NCBI RefSeq assembly: GCF_000799075.1
Contig: NZ_JTLI01000007.1
Coordinates: 62,001-126,000, forward strand
Direction of reading: 5' to 3'
From: Cetobacterium sp. ZOR0034
GTDB lineage: Bacteria; Fusobacteriota; Fusobacteriia; Fusobacteriales; Fusobacteriaceae
Length of the DNA: 64,000 nucleotides
Shown here piece after piece: positions 6,926 to 17,026 of this stretch. The first letter of the stretch is position 1. The number at the start of each line of letters is the position of its first letter. The translations under genes and the position numbers were made by a program. Below the pieces are notes generated by a model. The model was not told where the DNA came from and did not search any database. It saw nothing but the letters and a program-made list of their open reading frames with translations.

Positions 6926-7074
6926 AGCGTCACCTCACATCTTAATACTTATTCCTCTTAATACAAAAATTATAGCCTATTCCTTTAATATTTCCTATAC
7001 TAATAAAAGGAAAATTTGTTTTTTTTAGAAAATAAGGATTAGAAGAATTTTCTACACTTTAGGAGGGATTTATT

Positions 7075-7836
7075 ATGAAAAAAGTTGTTTTATTATTAAA
7101 AAACGGAAATAATTTAGATCTTATTTTAAAAAGCTACCAACATCTTAAAACTCACTTTGGCTTCGAACTTGTACCTTTATATATTAGAGACATCGCTTAT
7201 AGAGCTCCTATAAGTGAAACACTTCTAAACTCAGGTGAAGCTGCCTTTGTTTTAAACGGAATGGAGGATGAGTTTATTTCTAAAATAAATTCAGCTTTTG
7301 AAAAATACAATATCGATACTAATTTATTGATTCAATCAGAAGTTGGAGTTGATGAAGTTAAAACTCTTTTAAAAACCGCAGATCTTTTAATGATTGAACA
7401 ATCTTCATATTTAAATGATATCTTTCTAGAACTATTAAAAATATCATTTAGACCCATCCTTGTTTTAAGAGGAAAACCTCTTAGCTTTGAAAATATCTCC
7501 ATAATATCTAACGATGGAATAAAAGTTAATAAGAGTGTTTATAATTTTTTAAATCTTTTCCCTAATTTAGATCTAGAAAGTTTCCCTATTTTAACTTGGA
7601 ACTGTGATTATGAGAAACACCATCTGCTAGACCTTTTAAAAAACAAAGGATATAAAGGGGATATTATTCCTTTTAGTTCAAAAGATGAATCTCTTGAAGA
7701 TTTCTATTTTGCAGCTAACAAATCTAGTTTGATTCTAATGGGAAATCTAAGTCGTTCATTCTTTATGGAGAAAATAACAAATAGAACAGGCTTAAATCTT
7801 CTAGAAAATTTAGAAACACCTATTTTTATAGGATAG
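7075..7836 (+). CDS. Universal stress protein-like protein of unknown function
   Basis: The 253-residue product starts KKVVLLLKNGNNLD and contains alternating hydrophobic strands and helices. The phrases TADLLMIEQSS and FRPILVLRGKP are reminiscent of the nucleotide-binding half of UspA-like proteins, followed by a second, weaker repeat (SSLILMGNLSRS, LETPIFIG). That would make a tandem USP fold. The classical G-2x-G-9x-G(S/T) ATP motif is not clear, so ATP binding is doubtful. There is an AGGAGGG ribosome binding site and the gene is monocistronic with a strong terminator. The family call is tentative. Confidence 0.5.
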   Translation: MKKVVLLLKNGNNLDLILKSYQHLKTHFGFELVPLYIRDIAYRAPISETLLNSGEAAFVLNGMEDEFISKINSAFEKYNIDTNLLIQSEVGVDEVKTLLKTADLLMIEQSSYLNDIFLELLKISFRPILVLRGKPLSFENISIISNDGIKVNKSVYNFLNLFPNLDLESFPILTWNCDYEKHHLLDLLKNKGYKGDIIPFSSKDESLEDFYFAANKSSLILMGNLSRSFFMEKITNRTGLNLLENLETPIFIG

Positions 7837-7860
7837 AAAAATAAGATAGAAAAAATGAAT

Positions 7861-7902
7861 AAAAAAAGCCCTCGGTCTTATTATAAACCGAGGGCTTTTT
7901 TT
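7861..7902 (+). terminator. Strong bidirectional terminator between the USP-like gene and melB
   Basis: AAGCCCTCGGT and ACCGAGGGCTT form a GC-rich stem, flanked by seven A on the left and seven T on the right. It serves both convergent genes and touches the melB stop codon. Confidence 0.95.
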
Positions 7903-9256
7903 AAGCCTCTATCTCTCTTTTCACTCTTATTGTTTCAACAATCTCATCGTAATAGTCTCCATTCAATTTATAGTATTTTCTATATATCACATACCCACAA
8001 ATAGAAAGTAAAATTGGGAACACTATCATCAAATATTTTATTCCTAATACAGCTGAAGCTGTTTGAGCTACATTTGGTACATAACCAACCATCGATAATC
8101 CCATACCTATTAACCATCCACTAACTGCTGAAGCTGATTTAACAAGTAATGTTTGAACTGAGAATATAACACTTTCATTTCTAGAACCAAACTTGAACTC
8201 TCCATAATCAACAACATCAGCTAACATTACAGTTGAAATTCCAAGTGTTAATCCAGAACCTAACTTTGCAACGATTCCTGATATCGCAATCAATGTAGCA
8301 TTTCCCGGAGCTATTACTCCAGAGAAGAATAACATCAGGAAACCAACAACTGGAAGAGCACACGCTAGGAAAAATACTTTCTTTCTTCCAATTTTACTAG
8401 AAAGAATCGGGAACATCAATAACGATCCAATCTCTGCAAGTCCAGAGAATCCTGTGAACACCGAGAATAGTTTTTCTATTCCAACAACATATTTAAAGTA
8501 ATAGATTGCAACTCCACCAGATATTTGAGCCATTAAGTTGAACATTAAAACTGTTCCTATTAAAGCTACAAGTTGATCATTTTTTAATATTAGCTTGAAA
8601 GCTTCTTTAAGGTTTATCTTTTCACTCGCTTTTTTACTAACAACCTGCTCTTTTACATTCATAACAGTTAAAATCGAAGTAAAAATAAATATCACTGCAA
8701 TTCCTAATGAAAGCAATGAGAATCCTCTAGCTTCGTTTCCTTTTCCTAAATACGCTATAAGTGGTAATCCGAAACTTCCCAATGATAACCAAGCTAAACT
8801 TGCAAATATTCTTGGAACAACCGCAATTTGCTCTCTCTCCTTTTTATCACTTGAAAGAGATGGTATCATTGACCAGAAAGGTATATCCATAATTGTATAA
8901 GTCATTCCCCAAAGTATATACATTATTGAGATATAGATATATAAACTTTTACCTGTAAAAGCCTCTGGCTTTGTAAACATTCCAACAACAGTTACAGCAT
9001 TTAAAATTGTTCCTATTAAAATCCAAGGTCTGAATTTCCCCCATTTACTTCTTGTGTTATCCACAAGCATTCCCATAGCAGGATCATTTATAGCATCCCA
9101 CATTCTAGCAACTAAAAACAACGTTCCAACAAATGCTGGAGCTAATCCTAAAACATCTGTAAAGTAATACATTAAGAATATATAAACTATTGCACAAGCA
9201 TAATCTTTTCCAAGAGCACCTAAACCGTATGATAACTTCATTTTTAAACTAACCAT
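7901..9256 (-). CDS. melB: MelB-like sugar:cation symporter (GPH family)
   Basis: The 451-residue protein has twelve predicted membrane segments. It carries the GPH signature LVARMWDAINDPAMGMLVDNTRSKWGKFRPW near residues 48-78, including the conserved Asp residues of the cation site. GPH transporters (MelB, XylP, UidB) import glycosides with sodium ions or protons. Its neighbours upstream in the same operon are an alpha-galactosidase and a LacI regulator, so melibiose, raffinose or another alpha-galactoside is the likely substrate. It is the last gene of the operon and ends at a strong terminator. Confidence 0.88.
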   Translation of the reverse strand: MVSLKMKLSYGLGALGKDYACAIVYIFLMYYFTDVLGLAPAFVGTLFLVARMWDAINDPAMGMLVDNTRSKWGKFRPWILIGTILNAVTVVGMFTKPEAFTGKSLYIYISIMYILWGMTYTIMDIPFWSMIPSLSSDKKEREQIAVVPRIFASLAWLSLGSFGLPLIAYLGKGNEARGFSLLSLGIAVIFIFTSILTVMNVKEQVVSKKASEKINLKEAFKLILKNDQLVALIGTVLMFNLMAQISGGVAIYYFKYVVGIEKLFSVFTGFSGLAEIGSLLMFPILSSKIGRKKVFFLACALPVVGFLMLFFSGVIAPGNATLIAISGIVAKLGSGLTLGISTVMLADVVDYGEFKFGSRNESVIFSVQTLLVKSASAVSGWLIGMGLSMVGYVPNVAQTASAVLGIKYLMIVFPILLSICGYVIYRKYYKLNGDYYDEIVETIRVKREIEA

Positions 9257-9298
9257 TGTTACTCCTCCCGTGAATATCTTTAAATTATCTTTAAATCA

Positions 9299-11494
9299 CT
9301 ATTTAACTTCTTTCAACTTAAAAACTTTACTTTTGAAATCTTGTGTTTCTGAATCTTTTGAAAAATATCTATCTAGTTGTGGAAATACAATTCCAACGTT
9401 CATAAGCTCATCCCCATAAGCTTCAAACTCACCATTTACAGAGTATTTTTTATCTGGATTTAATCCTTTTAATATCACTTTTGCATTGTACCCTGGATTT
9501 GGTGATGCTAAGATTGTAAAGTGCCCTACTAAAGCCTCTTCTCTCTCCTTATCAACAACCATCCAAGCCGCACTATTTCCTTCAAACGGACTTTCTAATC
9601 TATAGAAATCTCCGAACTGTATTAATCTCCTATTTTCTTTGTAAAATTCCAGATGTTTTTTTACACTCTCTTCAGTGCTCTCATCAAACTTTAAAAGATC
9701 CAACTCATATCCGAAATTTCCAAAAGCTGCAACATGATTTCTGCACTCTAAACTAGTTTTTCTAGCTGTTTGATGATTTGGTATATCCGAAACATGAGCT
9801 CCCATACTTATAAGCGGATAAGCTAGCGATGTTCCATGCTGAATGTTTAATCTTACAATTGCGTCTGTATCATCACTTGTCCAAACTTGTGGCATATAGT
9901 GTAGCATCCCTGCATCAAATCTTCCCCCTCCTGATGCACAAGACTCAAATAGTATATGTGGGAACTTTGTCGTTAACTCCTCTAAAATCTCATAAAGTCC
10001 TAAAATATATTTATGAGGTAGATCTCTATAAGTTATCTCTGTCATATTTCTATTCATATCCCATTTTACATAAGATATTGGAGCCTCAGAGAATCTTTCA
10101 GATAAGATATCTACAATATACTTTCTAACCTCTGGCTTTGATAAATCTAAAATATACTGATTTCTTCCCATAGATAATCTTCTATTTTTTACACCAAGTA
10201 TCCAGTCTGGATGCTCCTCGTATAGTTTACTATTTTTACTGATCATCTCTGGCTCAAACCAAAGTCCAAATCTTATATCTTCATTTACTACTCTTTCACC
10301 TAATCCTTTAACTCCATTAGGTAGTTTATCTAAATTCGGGAACCAATCTCCTAAAGATGTTTTATCATCATCTCTTTTTCCAAACCATCCATCATCTAAA
10401 ACGAAAAGCTCGAACCCTAATTTTTTTGCCTTCGAAGCCATAGCTACAATCTTATCCTCGTTGAAGTCAAAGTATGTCGCTTCCCAGTTATTTACCAAAA
10501 TTGGTCTCTCTTTATCTCTCCACTCACCTCTAGCAACTCTTTCACGGAATAATTTATGGAAAGTTTTACTCATCTCATTCATTCCATTCTCACTGTAAAC
10601 TATTATTGCTTCTGGTGTAGTAAAACTCTCTCCGGGATTTAAATTCCATTTAAAATCAAATGGATTGATTCCCATCGTAACTCTTGTGGCATCAAAATGA
10701 TCTACCTCTACGTGAGCTAAGAAATTTCCAGAGTAAACAAGTGCAAATCCTATGCTCTCTCCTGAATCCTCTGTCGTATTCGGACGCTTTAAAATTATGA
10801 ATGGATTTTGATGAGCACTACTTGCTCCTCTTGTACTATCTATATACTGTGATCCAACTTCTAATTTTCTAGTTTTTATGAATCTTTCTCTAGCCCAAGC
10901 TCCAGAAAGATGTATCATCTCATAGTTATAATCAGGTAGATCAAGGGCAAAACTCATAGCTCTATTTATATCTATCTTTTCCGTTCCATGATTTACAAAT
11001 CTAGCATTTCTTGTTATTACATCTCTATTTTTATAAACCGTATATGTTAAGAATAATTTACAGTTTAAAACTTCATCTTTTAACTCAATTTCTAACGTAT
11101 TTGCTTCATCCTCACTTTCAACATAGGTTGAAGGTAGTCCATCTAATCTCTCCTTACCCTTATAAACTCTATATCCCTTATATACGAAGTCACTAACTCT
11201 GCTGCCATCCTCTGACTCTAGCTCAAAAGCTGGTTTTCTAAAATCTGTCGTTCCATAAGATGGATACTCTTGTTTGTAATACTCAAGTGAAAATCCTGGG
11301 TCATCTTCATGATGAGCTATTATTCCTATCCCTACTTCGGGTTGATAGAAAAAGTGTTTAAAGCTTTCTCTATGTCTTATTTTTTTTCCAAAATATAGAT
11401 GACCTAACTGCTCATTTTTCATAACATTGAATATATAACTTGTATTTGGTCCTTGTAAGTGAAACTCTCTATTCTCTTTATTTATGTATATCAT
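9299..11494 (-). CDS. Alpha-galactosidase, GH36
   Basis: The 731-residue protein matches the length and domain order of GH36 alpha-galactosidases of the AgaN/RafA type: an N-terminal beta-sandwich, a central TIM barrel beginning near residue 330 (PILVNNWEATYFDFN) and a C-terminal beta domain. The catalytic nucleophile is the Asp of YVKWDMNRN. The acid/base Asp is in VWTSDDTDA, following SCASGGGRFD. LDDGWFG and WFEPEMIS are also typical. It cleaves terminal alpha-1,6-galactose from melibiose and raffinose-type sugars. No signal peptide is present, so it acts in the cytosol on sugar delivered by the adjacent MelB-like carrier. Confidence 0.93.
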   Translation of the reverse strand: MIYINKENREFHLQGPNTSYIFNVMKNEQLGHLYFGKKIRHRESFKHFFYQPEVGIGIIAHHEDDPGFSLEYYKQEYPSYGTTDFRKPAFELESEDGSRVSDFVYKGYRVYKGKERLDGLPSTYVESEDEANTLEIELKDEVLNCKLFLTYTVYKNRDVITRNARFVNHGTEKIDINRAMSFALDLPDYNYEMIHLSGAWARERFIKTRKLEVGSQYIDSTRGASSAHQNPFIILKRPNTTEDSGESIGFALVYSGNFLAHVEVDHFDATRVTMGINPFDFKWNLNPGESFTTPEAIIVYSENGMNEMSKTFHKLFRERVARGEWRDKERPILVNNWEATYFDFNEDKIVAMASKAKKLGFELFVLDDGWFGKRDDDKTSLGDWFPNLDKLPNGVKGLGERVVNEDIRFGLWFEPEMISKNSKLYEEHPDWILGVKNRRLSMGRNQYILDLSKPEVRKYIVDILSERFSEAPISYVKWDMNRNMTEITYRDLPHKYILGLYEILEELTTKFPHILFESCASGGGRFDAGMLHYMPQVWTSDDTDAIVRLNIQHGTSLAYPLISMGAHVSDIPNHQTARKTSLECRNHVAAFGNFGYELDLLKFDESTEESVKKHLEFYKENRRLIQFGDFYRLESPFEGNSAAWMVVDKEREEALVGHFTILASPNPGYNAKVILKGLNPDKKYSVNGEFEAYGDELMNVGIVFPQLDRYFSKDSETQDFKSKVFKLKEVK

Positions 11495-11506
11495 CTTTCC
11501 TCCCGA

Positions 11507-12532
11507 CTAATCTAAATAACTCTCTTTTATATATTCATTCAAACTCTTTATAAGTCTAGTTTTTACAAAGTTTAATCTATTTTTTTCACTATTTTCAACT
11601 ACCAAGAGTTCTACAGCTAATTTAGCTAAGCTATTTATATCTGGTGCGACTGACATTATTCCAAGCGGAATTGTATTTCTTAAATTATCAAATCCTACAA
11701 TAGGGATTCCTTTAATCTCTCGCTCTTTTAAAATCTCATCCACACAATAACTCATATTATCATTTGCACAGAAAACTGCATCAAACTGAACATCTTTATC
11801 TAAAATAGATTTCATAATCTCTCTTGCTTTTTCATCAGAGTAATCTCCATTATAAACTATTGGAGAGATTCCAAAACTTTTAACAGCTTCTAAATACCCT
11901 TTTTCTCTCTCTTTACCTGAAAGTTTCTCTTTATCTCCTGAAATATGAACTATTTTTCTCTTTCCTATTTCTAACAGATGATTTGTAGCTAAAAGTGCAC
12001 CTGTAAAATCATCTGTATTTATATAATAAACCTCATTGTTTGAAGATATTGGATTAGAGGTATAGTCTACCAAAACCATCGGTGAAAACTTCTGTAAAAT
12101 ATTTTCTATATTTTTATCTCCATCTTTAAATCCAATAAAAACTCCACCTACTATGCTTCTATTCATATATAGAGATTCAATTTTATGAAAGGTATCATCA
12201 TTTATAACATCTACCAAAAGTTGATACTCCAATTTTAAAGATTCTTTCAAAACTCTATTTATAAAATCAAGATAGTAACCAAAAGATAATCCATTATCCA
12301 ATATTCTATTTTTATCACTATTATCTCCATAGATAAAAAGTCCAATAGTTCTGCTTTTCTTTCCCGCTAAAACTTGAGCACTACTATTTGGAATATATCC
12401 TAACTCTTTTATTGCTCTTAAAACAATCTCCTTTGTTTCAGGCGGAACATTTGAATAGTTGTTTATAACCCTTGAAACTGTACTTCTTGACACTCCAGCT
12501 AACTGAGCTACCTTAGTACTATTTATTTTCAT
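11507..12532 (-). CDS. LacI family repressor of the alpha-galactoside operon
   Basis: The start is the ATG at 12532, preceded by GGAGGAAG; a longer frame from 12580 would cross the promoter and operator region. The protein begins with a LacI helix-turn-helix (TKVAQLAGVSRSTVSRVINNYSNV) and hinge helix (NSSAQVLAGKK). A periplasmic-binding-protein-like effector domain follows. It is the first gene of the operon with alpha-galactosidase and melB, so it is probably autoregulated. A palindrome AACACGTGTT lies just upstream at the promoter and is the likely operator. The effector should be an alpha-galactoside or its product, which is inferred from context. Confidence 0.9.
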   Translation of the reverse strand: MKINSTKVAQLAGVSRSTVSRVINNYSNVPPETKEIVLRAIKELGYIPNSSAQVLAGKKSRTIGLFIYGDNSDKNRILDNGLSFGYYLDFINRVLKESLKLEYQLLVDVINDDTFHKIESLYMNRSIVGGVFIGFKDGDKNIENILQKFSPMVLVDYTSNPISSNNEVYYINTDDFTGALLATNHLLEIGKRKIVHISGDKEKLSGKEREKGYLEAVKSFGISPIVYNGDYSDEKAREIMKSILDKDVQFDAVFCANDNMSYCVDEILKEREIKGIPIVGFDNLRNTIPLGIMSVAPDINSLAKLAVELLVVENSEKNRLNFVKTRLIKSLNEYIKESYLD

Positions 12533-12575
12533 TCTTCCTCCATTCTCTAACAAAAAAATATTTTTTTGTTTCGTG

Positions 12576-12592
12576 AACACGTGTTTATTATA
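12576..12592 (-). promoter_or_regulatory. LacI-type operator next to a -10 box, alpha-galactoside operon
   Basis: The palindrome AACACGTGTT (12576-12585, extending to TGAACACGTGTTTA with one mismatch) directly adjoins a TATAAT on the reverse strand (12592-12587). A second half-site TGAACAC lies at 12618-12624. LacI-family operators are commonly palindromes with a central CG, so this is a good candidate for autoregulation. The -35 box is poor. Confidence 0.55.
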
Positions 12593-12769
12593 TTTATAAA
12601 ACGATTATATTGTATTTTGAACACTTTTACAATATTTTTTTATTTTTTAGATATTAGTTATTTTACCTCAGTAAAAAAAGTTAAAATATAAATGTTTTTC
12701 TTTTAAATAAAAGGAAGATTTATTTTTTTTTGTAGAAATTAAAGGATTAAATTACTTCAGGAGGTTTTT

Positions 12770-13099
12770 ATGCTTACATTCGAACATTTTATTATGGATT
12801 TTTTTAAAGTTTTTCTACACTGGTTAGCTTTTTTCTTTACAGCTCTTTCTATTGGTGTTATCTGTTTTGGTTTTTTAAAAAGTTTAAAACTTTTATTTCC
12901 CAATAAAGAGAAATTAAGTTTTAGTAAAATCATGAGAGATAACTTTGATAAATATATTTTAGTCGGTTTGCAATTTCTGATTATCGCAGATATTATCGAC
13001 ACAATTATATTAAGAGATCTTCAAAACATAATTTTAGTTTTACTTATTGTAATTATAAGAACCATCATGAGTTGGGAGATTGAGAAGCATAAAAGCTGA
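12770..13099 (+). CDS. DUF1622-like small membrane protein
   Basis: The 109-residue product has three hydrophobic segments (about residues 15-38, 62-80 and 84-100). The phrases FTALSIGVI, DKYILVGLQFLIIADIIDTI and IIIRTIMSWEIE match the pattern of the DUF1622 family of small bacterial inner-membrane proteins of unknown function. AGGAGG lies eight bases before the ATG. It is monocistronic and ends in a very stable hairpin that overlaps its stop codon. No function can be proposed. Confidence 0.7.
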   Translation: MLTFEHFIMDFFKVFLHWLAFFFTALSIGVICFGFLKSLKLLFPNKEKLSFSKIMRDNFDKYILVGLQFLIIADIIDTIILRDLQNIILVLLIVIIRTIMSWEIEKHKS

Positions 13100-13129
13100 A
13101 ACTTTTCACAAGGTTTCAGCTTTTATGCT
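13086..13129 (+). terminator. Intrinsic terminator after the DUF1622-like gene
   Basis: A 17-bp stem (AGCATAAAAGCTGAAAC and its complement) with a 10-base loop overlaps the stop codon. The ribose promoter begins two bases after it. Confidence 0.85.
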
Positions 13130-13130
13130 A

Positions 13131-13159
13131 TTGACAATATTTTTTTAGTGTGCTACATT
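13131..13159 (+). promoter_or_regulatory. Promoter of the ribose operon
   Basis: A perfect TTGACA (13131-13136) and TACATT (13154-13159) are 17 bases apart, with TGC before the -10 box. The roughly 80-base leader contains the palindrome GTGTACAC (13189-13196), which could be a regulator site. No rbsR gene is adjacent. Confidence 0.7.
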
Positions 13160-13247
13160 AAAGGTATTAACTAGTTTTAGGTGTAATTGTGTACACTATT
13201 AAATCACAATATATTATTTCGACATATTATTTAAGGAGATATTAAGA

Positions 13248-14159
13248 ATGAAAAAAATTGTTGTTGTTGGGAGCATTAACATGGATTTAGTTACAATTTG
13301 TGAGAGAGCACCTCGTGGTGGAGAAACTCTTTTAGGTAAAAAATTCATGCAGATTCCTGGTGGAAAAGGAGCTAATCAAGCTGTTGCTATTGGAAAAATG
13401 AACAGCTCAGTAACTATGCTAGGAAAAATTGGTAAAGAGGGTATGGGAGATATTCTTTTAAACTCTATGAAAAAAGATGGAGTAGACGTTTCTAACATTG
13501 AATATTGTGATGAAGCTACTGGTATTGCGAAAATTATCGTTGAAGAGAATGGACAAAATAGAATAATCGTTGTCCCTGGTGCAAACTACTCTGTAGATAA
13601 CGATTATATAGATAGACATATTGAAACTATAAAAAACTGTGACATAGTTGTTGCTCAACTAGAGATTCCAGTTGAAACTGTAAAATATTCTTTAAAATTA
13701 GCTAAAGAGTTAGGGAAAACTACAATTTTAAACCCAGCTCCAGCTAGAGAACTTGATTCTGAAATCATTAGTAACTCTGATTATATTATTCCGAACGAAA
13801 CTGAATTAGAGATTTTATCTGGAATTCCTGTAACAGATGAGGAAAGTGTTGTGAAAGCAGCTCATATTCTACTAAACAAAGGTGTTAAAGGACTGATTGT
13901 AACTTTAGGAAGTAAAGGATGCATGTTTATAAGTAAAGAGATTAAAAAATCTTTCCCTGCTTATAAAGTAAAAGCTATTGATACAACTGCTGCTGGTGAT
14001 AGTTTCATTGGTGGATTCGTAAATGGTTTAGCTGCTGGATTAACTTTTGAAGAGGCAATCGATAGAGGAACTCGTGTTGCAGCAATCTCTGTAACTAGAA
14101 TTGGAGCACAAACTTCTATCCCAACTCTAGAAGAAGTATTAAATTTTAAAGGAGAATAA
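13248..14159 (+). CDS. rbsK: Ribokinase
   Basis: The 303-residue PfkB-family kinase has the N-terminal signature GSINMDLV and GGKGANQAVA near residue 43. The C-terminal anion-hole and catalytic-base motif DTTAAGDSFIGGF is near residue 244, with the catalytic Asp in AAGD. It phosphorylates ribose to ribose-5-phosphate after import. It is the first gene of rbsKDACB, and rbsD starts two bases after its stop. The order with the kinase first differs from E. coli (rbsDACBK) but resembles Bacillus. Confidence 0.95.
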   Translation: MKKIVVVGSINMDLVTICERAPRGGETLLGKKFMQIPGGKGANQAVAIGKMNSSVTMLGKIGKEGMGDILLNSMKKDGVDVSNIEYCDEATGIAKIIVEENGQNRIIVVPGANYSVDNDYIDRHIETIKNCDIVVAQLEIPVETVKYSLKLAKELGKTTILNPAPARELDSEIISNSDYIIPNETELEILSGIPVTDEESVVKAAHILLNKGVKGLIVTLGSKGCMFISKEIKKSFPAYKVKAIDTTAAGDSFIGGFVNGLAAGLTFEEAIDRGTRVAAISVTRIGAQTSIPTLEEVLNFKGE

Positions 14160-14161
14160 TA

Positions 14162-14569
14162 ATGAAAAGAGGAAGACTTTTAAATAGCGAATTATCTTAT
14201 GAAATATCAAAAATTGGACATACATCACACATAACTGTTTGTGATGCAGGCCTTCCATTCCCAAAAGGAGTTAAAAGAATTGATCTAGCTATAGAAGCTG
14301 GATTCCCTAGTTTTATAAACACTTTAGATGCTATTCTTTCTGAGATGATGGTTGAAGAGATTGTTTTAGCAGAGGAGATTAAAACTATAAATCCTACTGT
14401 TTTTAATGAAATTCTTGAAACTTTCCAAAAAAATGGAATGAACCCTAAAATCAGTTTTGTAACTCATACAGAGTTTAAAGAGACTACAAAAGATAGTGAA
14501 GCGATTGTTAGAACTGGAGAGTGTACTCCTTATGCAAATATAATTTTAAAGTCAGGAGTAGTTTTCTAA
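14162..14569 (+). CDS. rbsD: D-ribose pyranase
   Basis: The 135-residue product begins [21 protein letters not shown], the conserved RbsD N-terminus with the catalytic His in GHT. It also has DAGLPFP and, at the end, [13 protein letters not shown]. RbsD converts beta-pyranose to beta-furanose ribose, the form used by ribokinase. It is translationally packed between rbsK and rbsA with gaps of two and one bases. Confidence 0.95.
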   Translation: MKRGRLLNSELSYEISKIGHTSHITVCDAGLPFPKGVKRIDLAIEAGFPSFINTLDAILSEMMVEEIVLAEEIKTINPTVFNEILETFQKNGMNPKISFVTHTEFKETTKDSEAIVRTGECTPYANIILKSGVVF

Positions 14570-14570
14570 A

Positions 14571-16067
14571 ATGAATAAAGAGATTATTTTAAAAATGGAA
14601 GGTATACATAAATCTTTCCCTGGTGTTAAAGCTTTAGATGGAGCTTCTTTAAACGCTTACAAAGGAAGAGTTATGGCTTTGATGGGAGAAAACGGTGCTG
14701 GTAAATCCACTCTTATGAAAATAATGACTGGTATATACACTAAAGATGCTGGAACTGTGGCCTTCAAAGGAAAAGAGGTTGCCTTCAAGGGAACAAAAGA
14801 TTCACAAGAGGCTGGAATAGCTATAATTCACCAAGAGCTAAATCTAATCGGACATATGAGTATAACTGAAAATATATTTTTAGGAAGAGAGCTTACTAAT
14901 AGTTTTGGAAAAATTGATTGGACTCTTATGCATAGAGAAGCTAGAACTTTACTAGATCTTTTAAATGTTGAAGATAGCGAGAAAACTCTTATTAAAGATT
15001 TGACAATTGGAAAAATGCAGATGATAGAGATTGCTAAAGCTCTTTCTCAAAATGCTAAACTTATAGTTATGGATGAGCCAACTGATGCTCTAACTGATAA
15101 AGAAACTGAAAGTCTTTTCAATGTTATAAGAGAACTTACTTCAGAAGGAAGAAGTATCATCTATATATCACACAGATTAAAAGAGATTCCTGCAATCTGT
15201 GACGACATTACAGTTTTAAGAGATGGAAAGTTTATCTCTGAAGCTGAAGTTAAAGATATAGATGAAAACTACATTATACAAAGTATGGTTGGAAGAACTC
15301 TTGATGAGCAATTCCCAAATGTAGTTGTAACTCCTGGCGATGAAGTTTTAAAAGTTGAAAACCTTTCTGGTGAATATGTTAAAAATGCATCGTTCACTTT
15401 AAGAAAAGGAGAGATTCTTGGAATTGCTGGTCTTATGGGAGCAGGAAGAAGTGAACTTGTTAAAACTATATATGGTTATTATAAAAAATCTTCTGGAAAA
15501 GTTTTTGTAGATGGAAAAGAGGTTAATATCACTTCACCTGAATCTGGAGTAAATAATGGAATAGCTTATGTTTCAGAGGATAGAAAAGGAGACGGTTTAG
15601 TTCTAGGGTTAAGCGTAAAAGAGAATATGACTCTTTCATCTTTAAAATTCTTCTCTAAAAAGTTTGGATTAAATAAAAAATCAGAAAATAACTCTGTTCA
15701 AGAATACATTGAAAAATTCAGTATAAAAACTCCTTCAGAGAATGCAATTATCAAAAACTTAAGTGGTGGAAACCAACAAAAAGTTGCTATAGCAAAAGCT
15801 CTTTTAACAAATCCTAAAATTCTTATTTTAGATGAACCAACTAGAGGAGTTGACGTTGGAGCTAAAAAAGAGATCTATGATGTTATAAACGAACTTAAAA
15901 CTAAAGGTTTAAGTATAATTATGATTTCATCAGAGATGCCGGAAGTTATGGGATTAAGCGACAGAATCATGGTTGTCCATGAACACAAAATCAGTGGAAC
16001 ACTTTTAAAAGATGAGTTCACTCAAGAAAAAATAATGAGATATGCAGTAGGAGTTGAAAATAAATAA
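14571..16067 (+). CDS. rbsA: Ribose ABC transporter ATPase (two ATPase domains)
   Basis: The 498-residue protein holds two ATP-binding cassettes. The first has [14 protein letters not shown] and [10 protein letters not shown]. The second has the usual degenerate P-loop of carbohydrate transporters ([14 protein letters not shown]), [15 protein letters not shown] and [13 protein letters not shown]. Length and layout match RbsA. It powers import of ribose through RbsC. Its signature motif in the first cassette is altered ([15 protein letters not shown]), which is normal for this group. Stop and start with rbsC overlap by one base. Confidence 0.95.
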   Translation: MNKEIILKMEGIHKSFPGVKALDGASLNAYKGRVMALMGENGAGKSTLMKIMTGIYTKDAGTVAFKGKEVAFKGTKDSQEAGIAIIHQELNLIGHMSITENIFLGRELTNSFGKIDWTLMHREARTLLDLLNVEDSEKTLIKDLTIGKMQMIEIAKALSQNAKLIVMDEPTDALTDKETESLFNVIRELTSEGRSIIYISHRLKEIPAICDDITVLRDGKFISEAEVKDIDENYIIQSMVGRTLDEQFPNVVVTPGDEVLKVENLSGEYVKNASFTLRKGEILGIAGLMGAGRSELVKTIYGYYKKSSGKVFVDGKEVNITSPESGVNNGIAYVSEDRKGDGLVLGLSVKENMTLSSLKFFSKKFGLNKKSENNSVQEYIEKFSIKTPSENAIIKNLSGGNQQKVAIAKALLTNPKILILDEPTRGVDVGAKKEIYDVINELKTKGLSIIMISSEMPEVMGLSDRIMVVHEHKISGTLLKDEFTQEKIMRYAVGVENK

Positions 16068-16993
16068 TGTTAAAAAAAATATATAACAATAAACCTTTAA
16101 TCGGGTTAATTGTTTTCTCTATAATAGTTTCATTCTTAAATCCAAGATTTTTATCTATGGGAAATATTTTAAATGTTTTAAGACAAACATCTATAAACTC
16201 AGTTATCGCTATTGGGATGACTCTTGTAATTTTAACAGGTGGAATCGATCTATCTGTTGGTTCTATTCTAGCTTTAACTGGAGCTATGGGAGCAAGTTTA
16301 ATAGCTAATGGAGTAAATCCTGTACTTGCTATTTTTATAGCTATTGTTCTTGGTGCTATATTTGGTATTTTTAATGGATTATTAATATCTTATGCAAAAC
16401 TTCAGCCTTTCATCGTAACTCTTGTTACTATGACTCTTTTAAGAGGAGCAACTCTTGTTTTCACAGATGGAAAACCTATCCCTGTTAGAGATGGCGGAGA
16501 TTTCTTTGATAATATCGGTGGAGGATATATCCTTGATATTCCTATTCCTATCTATATTATGATTGCTCTTTTCATTGCTGGATACTACATTTTAAATAAT
16601 CTGAAATTTGGTAGATATATCTATGCTATTGGTGGAAACGAAGAAGCAACTAAACTTTCTGGAGTAAACACTTCTAAATATAAAACTCTTGTTTATGGAG
16701 TTGCAGGAGCTCTCTCTGCATTAGCGGGTGTTATCATCACATCTAGACTTGGTTCTGCTCAACCTACCGCTGGATCTGGTTATGAATTGGATGCTATCGC
16801 TGCTGTTGTTCTTGGAGGAACATCACTGGCTGGTGGAATTGGAAGTATTGCTGGAACTGCCCTTGGTGCAATTATCATAGGTGTTTTAGGAAACGCTTTA
16901 AACCTTTTAAATGTTTCGTCATACTATCAAATGATGGTAAAAGCTGCTGTAATTCTTATTGCGGTTTTAATAGATAAAAAATCTTCAAAATAA
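16067..16993 (+). CDS. rbsC: Ribose ABC transporter permease
   Basis: The 308-residue membrane protein has eight to ten hydrophobic segments. It carries the permease signature SVIAIGMTLVILTGGIDLSVGS near residue 45, GRYIYAIGGNEEATKLSGV, and ELDAIAAVVLGGTSLAGG. It forms the channel for ribose with RbsA in the inner membrane. Confidence 0.95.
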   Translation: MLKKIYNNKPLIGLIVFSIIVSFLNPRFLSMGNILNVLRQTSINSVIAIGMTLVILTGGIDLSVGSILALTGAMGASLIANGVNPVLAIFIAIVLGAIFGIFNGLLISYAKLQPFIVTLVTMTLLRGATLVFTDGKPIPVRDGGDFFDNIGGGYILDIPIPIYIMIALFIAGYYILNNLKFGRYIYAIGGNEEATKLSGVNTSKYKTLVYGVAGALSALAGVIITSRLGSAQPTAGSGYELDAIAAVVLGGTSLAGGIGSIAGTALGAIIIGVLGNALNLLNVSSYYQMMVKAAVILIAVLIDKKSSK

Positions 16994-17026
16994 CAGTATT
17001 TAAAATAAAAAAATGGGTGGTTAATT

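Noticed and set aside
13181-13196. Riboswitch in the leader of the ribose operon
   Set aside because: The leader is only about 80 bases with a single short palindrome and no terminator; a protein site is more likely.
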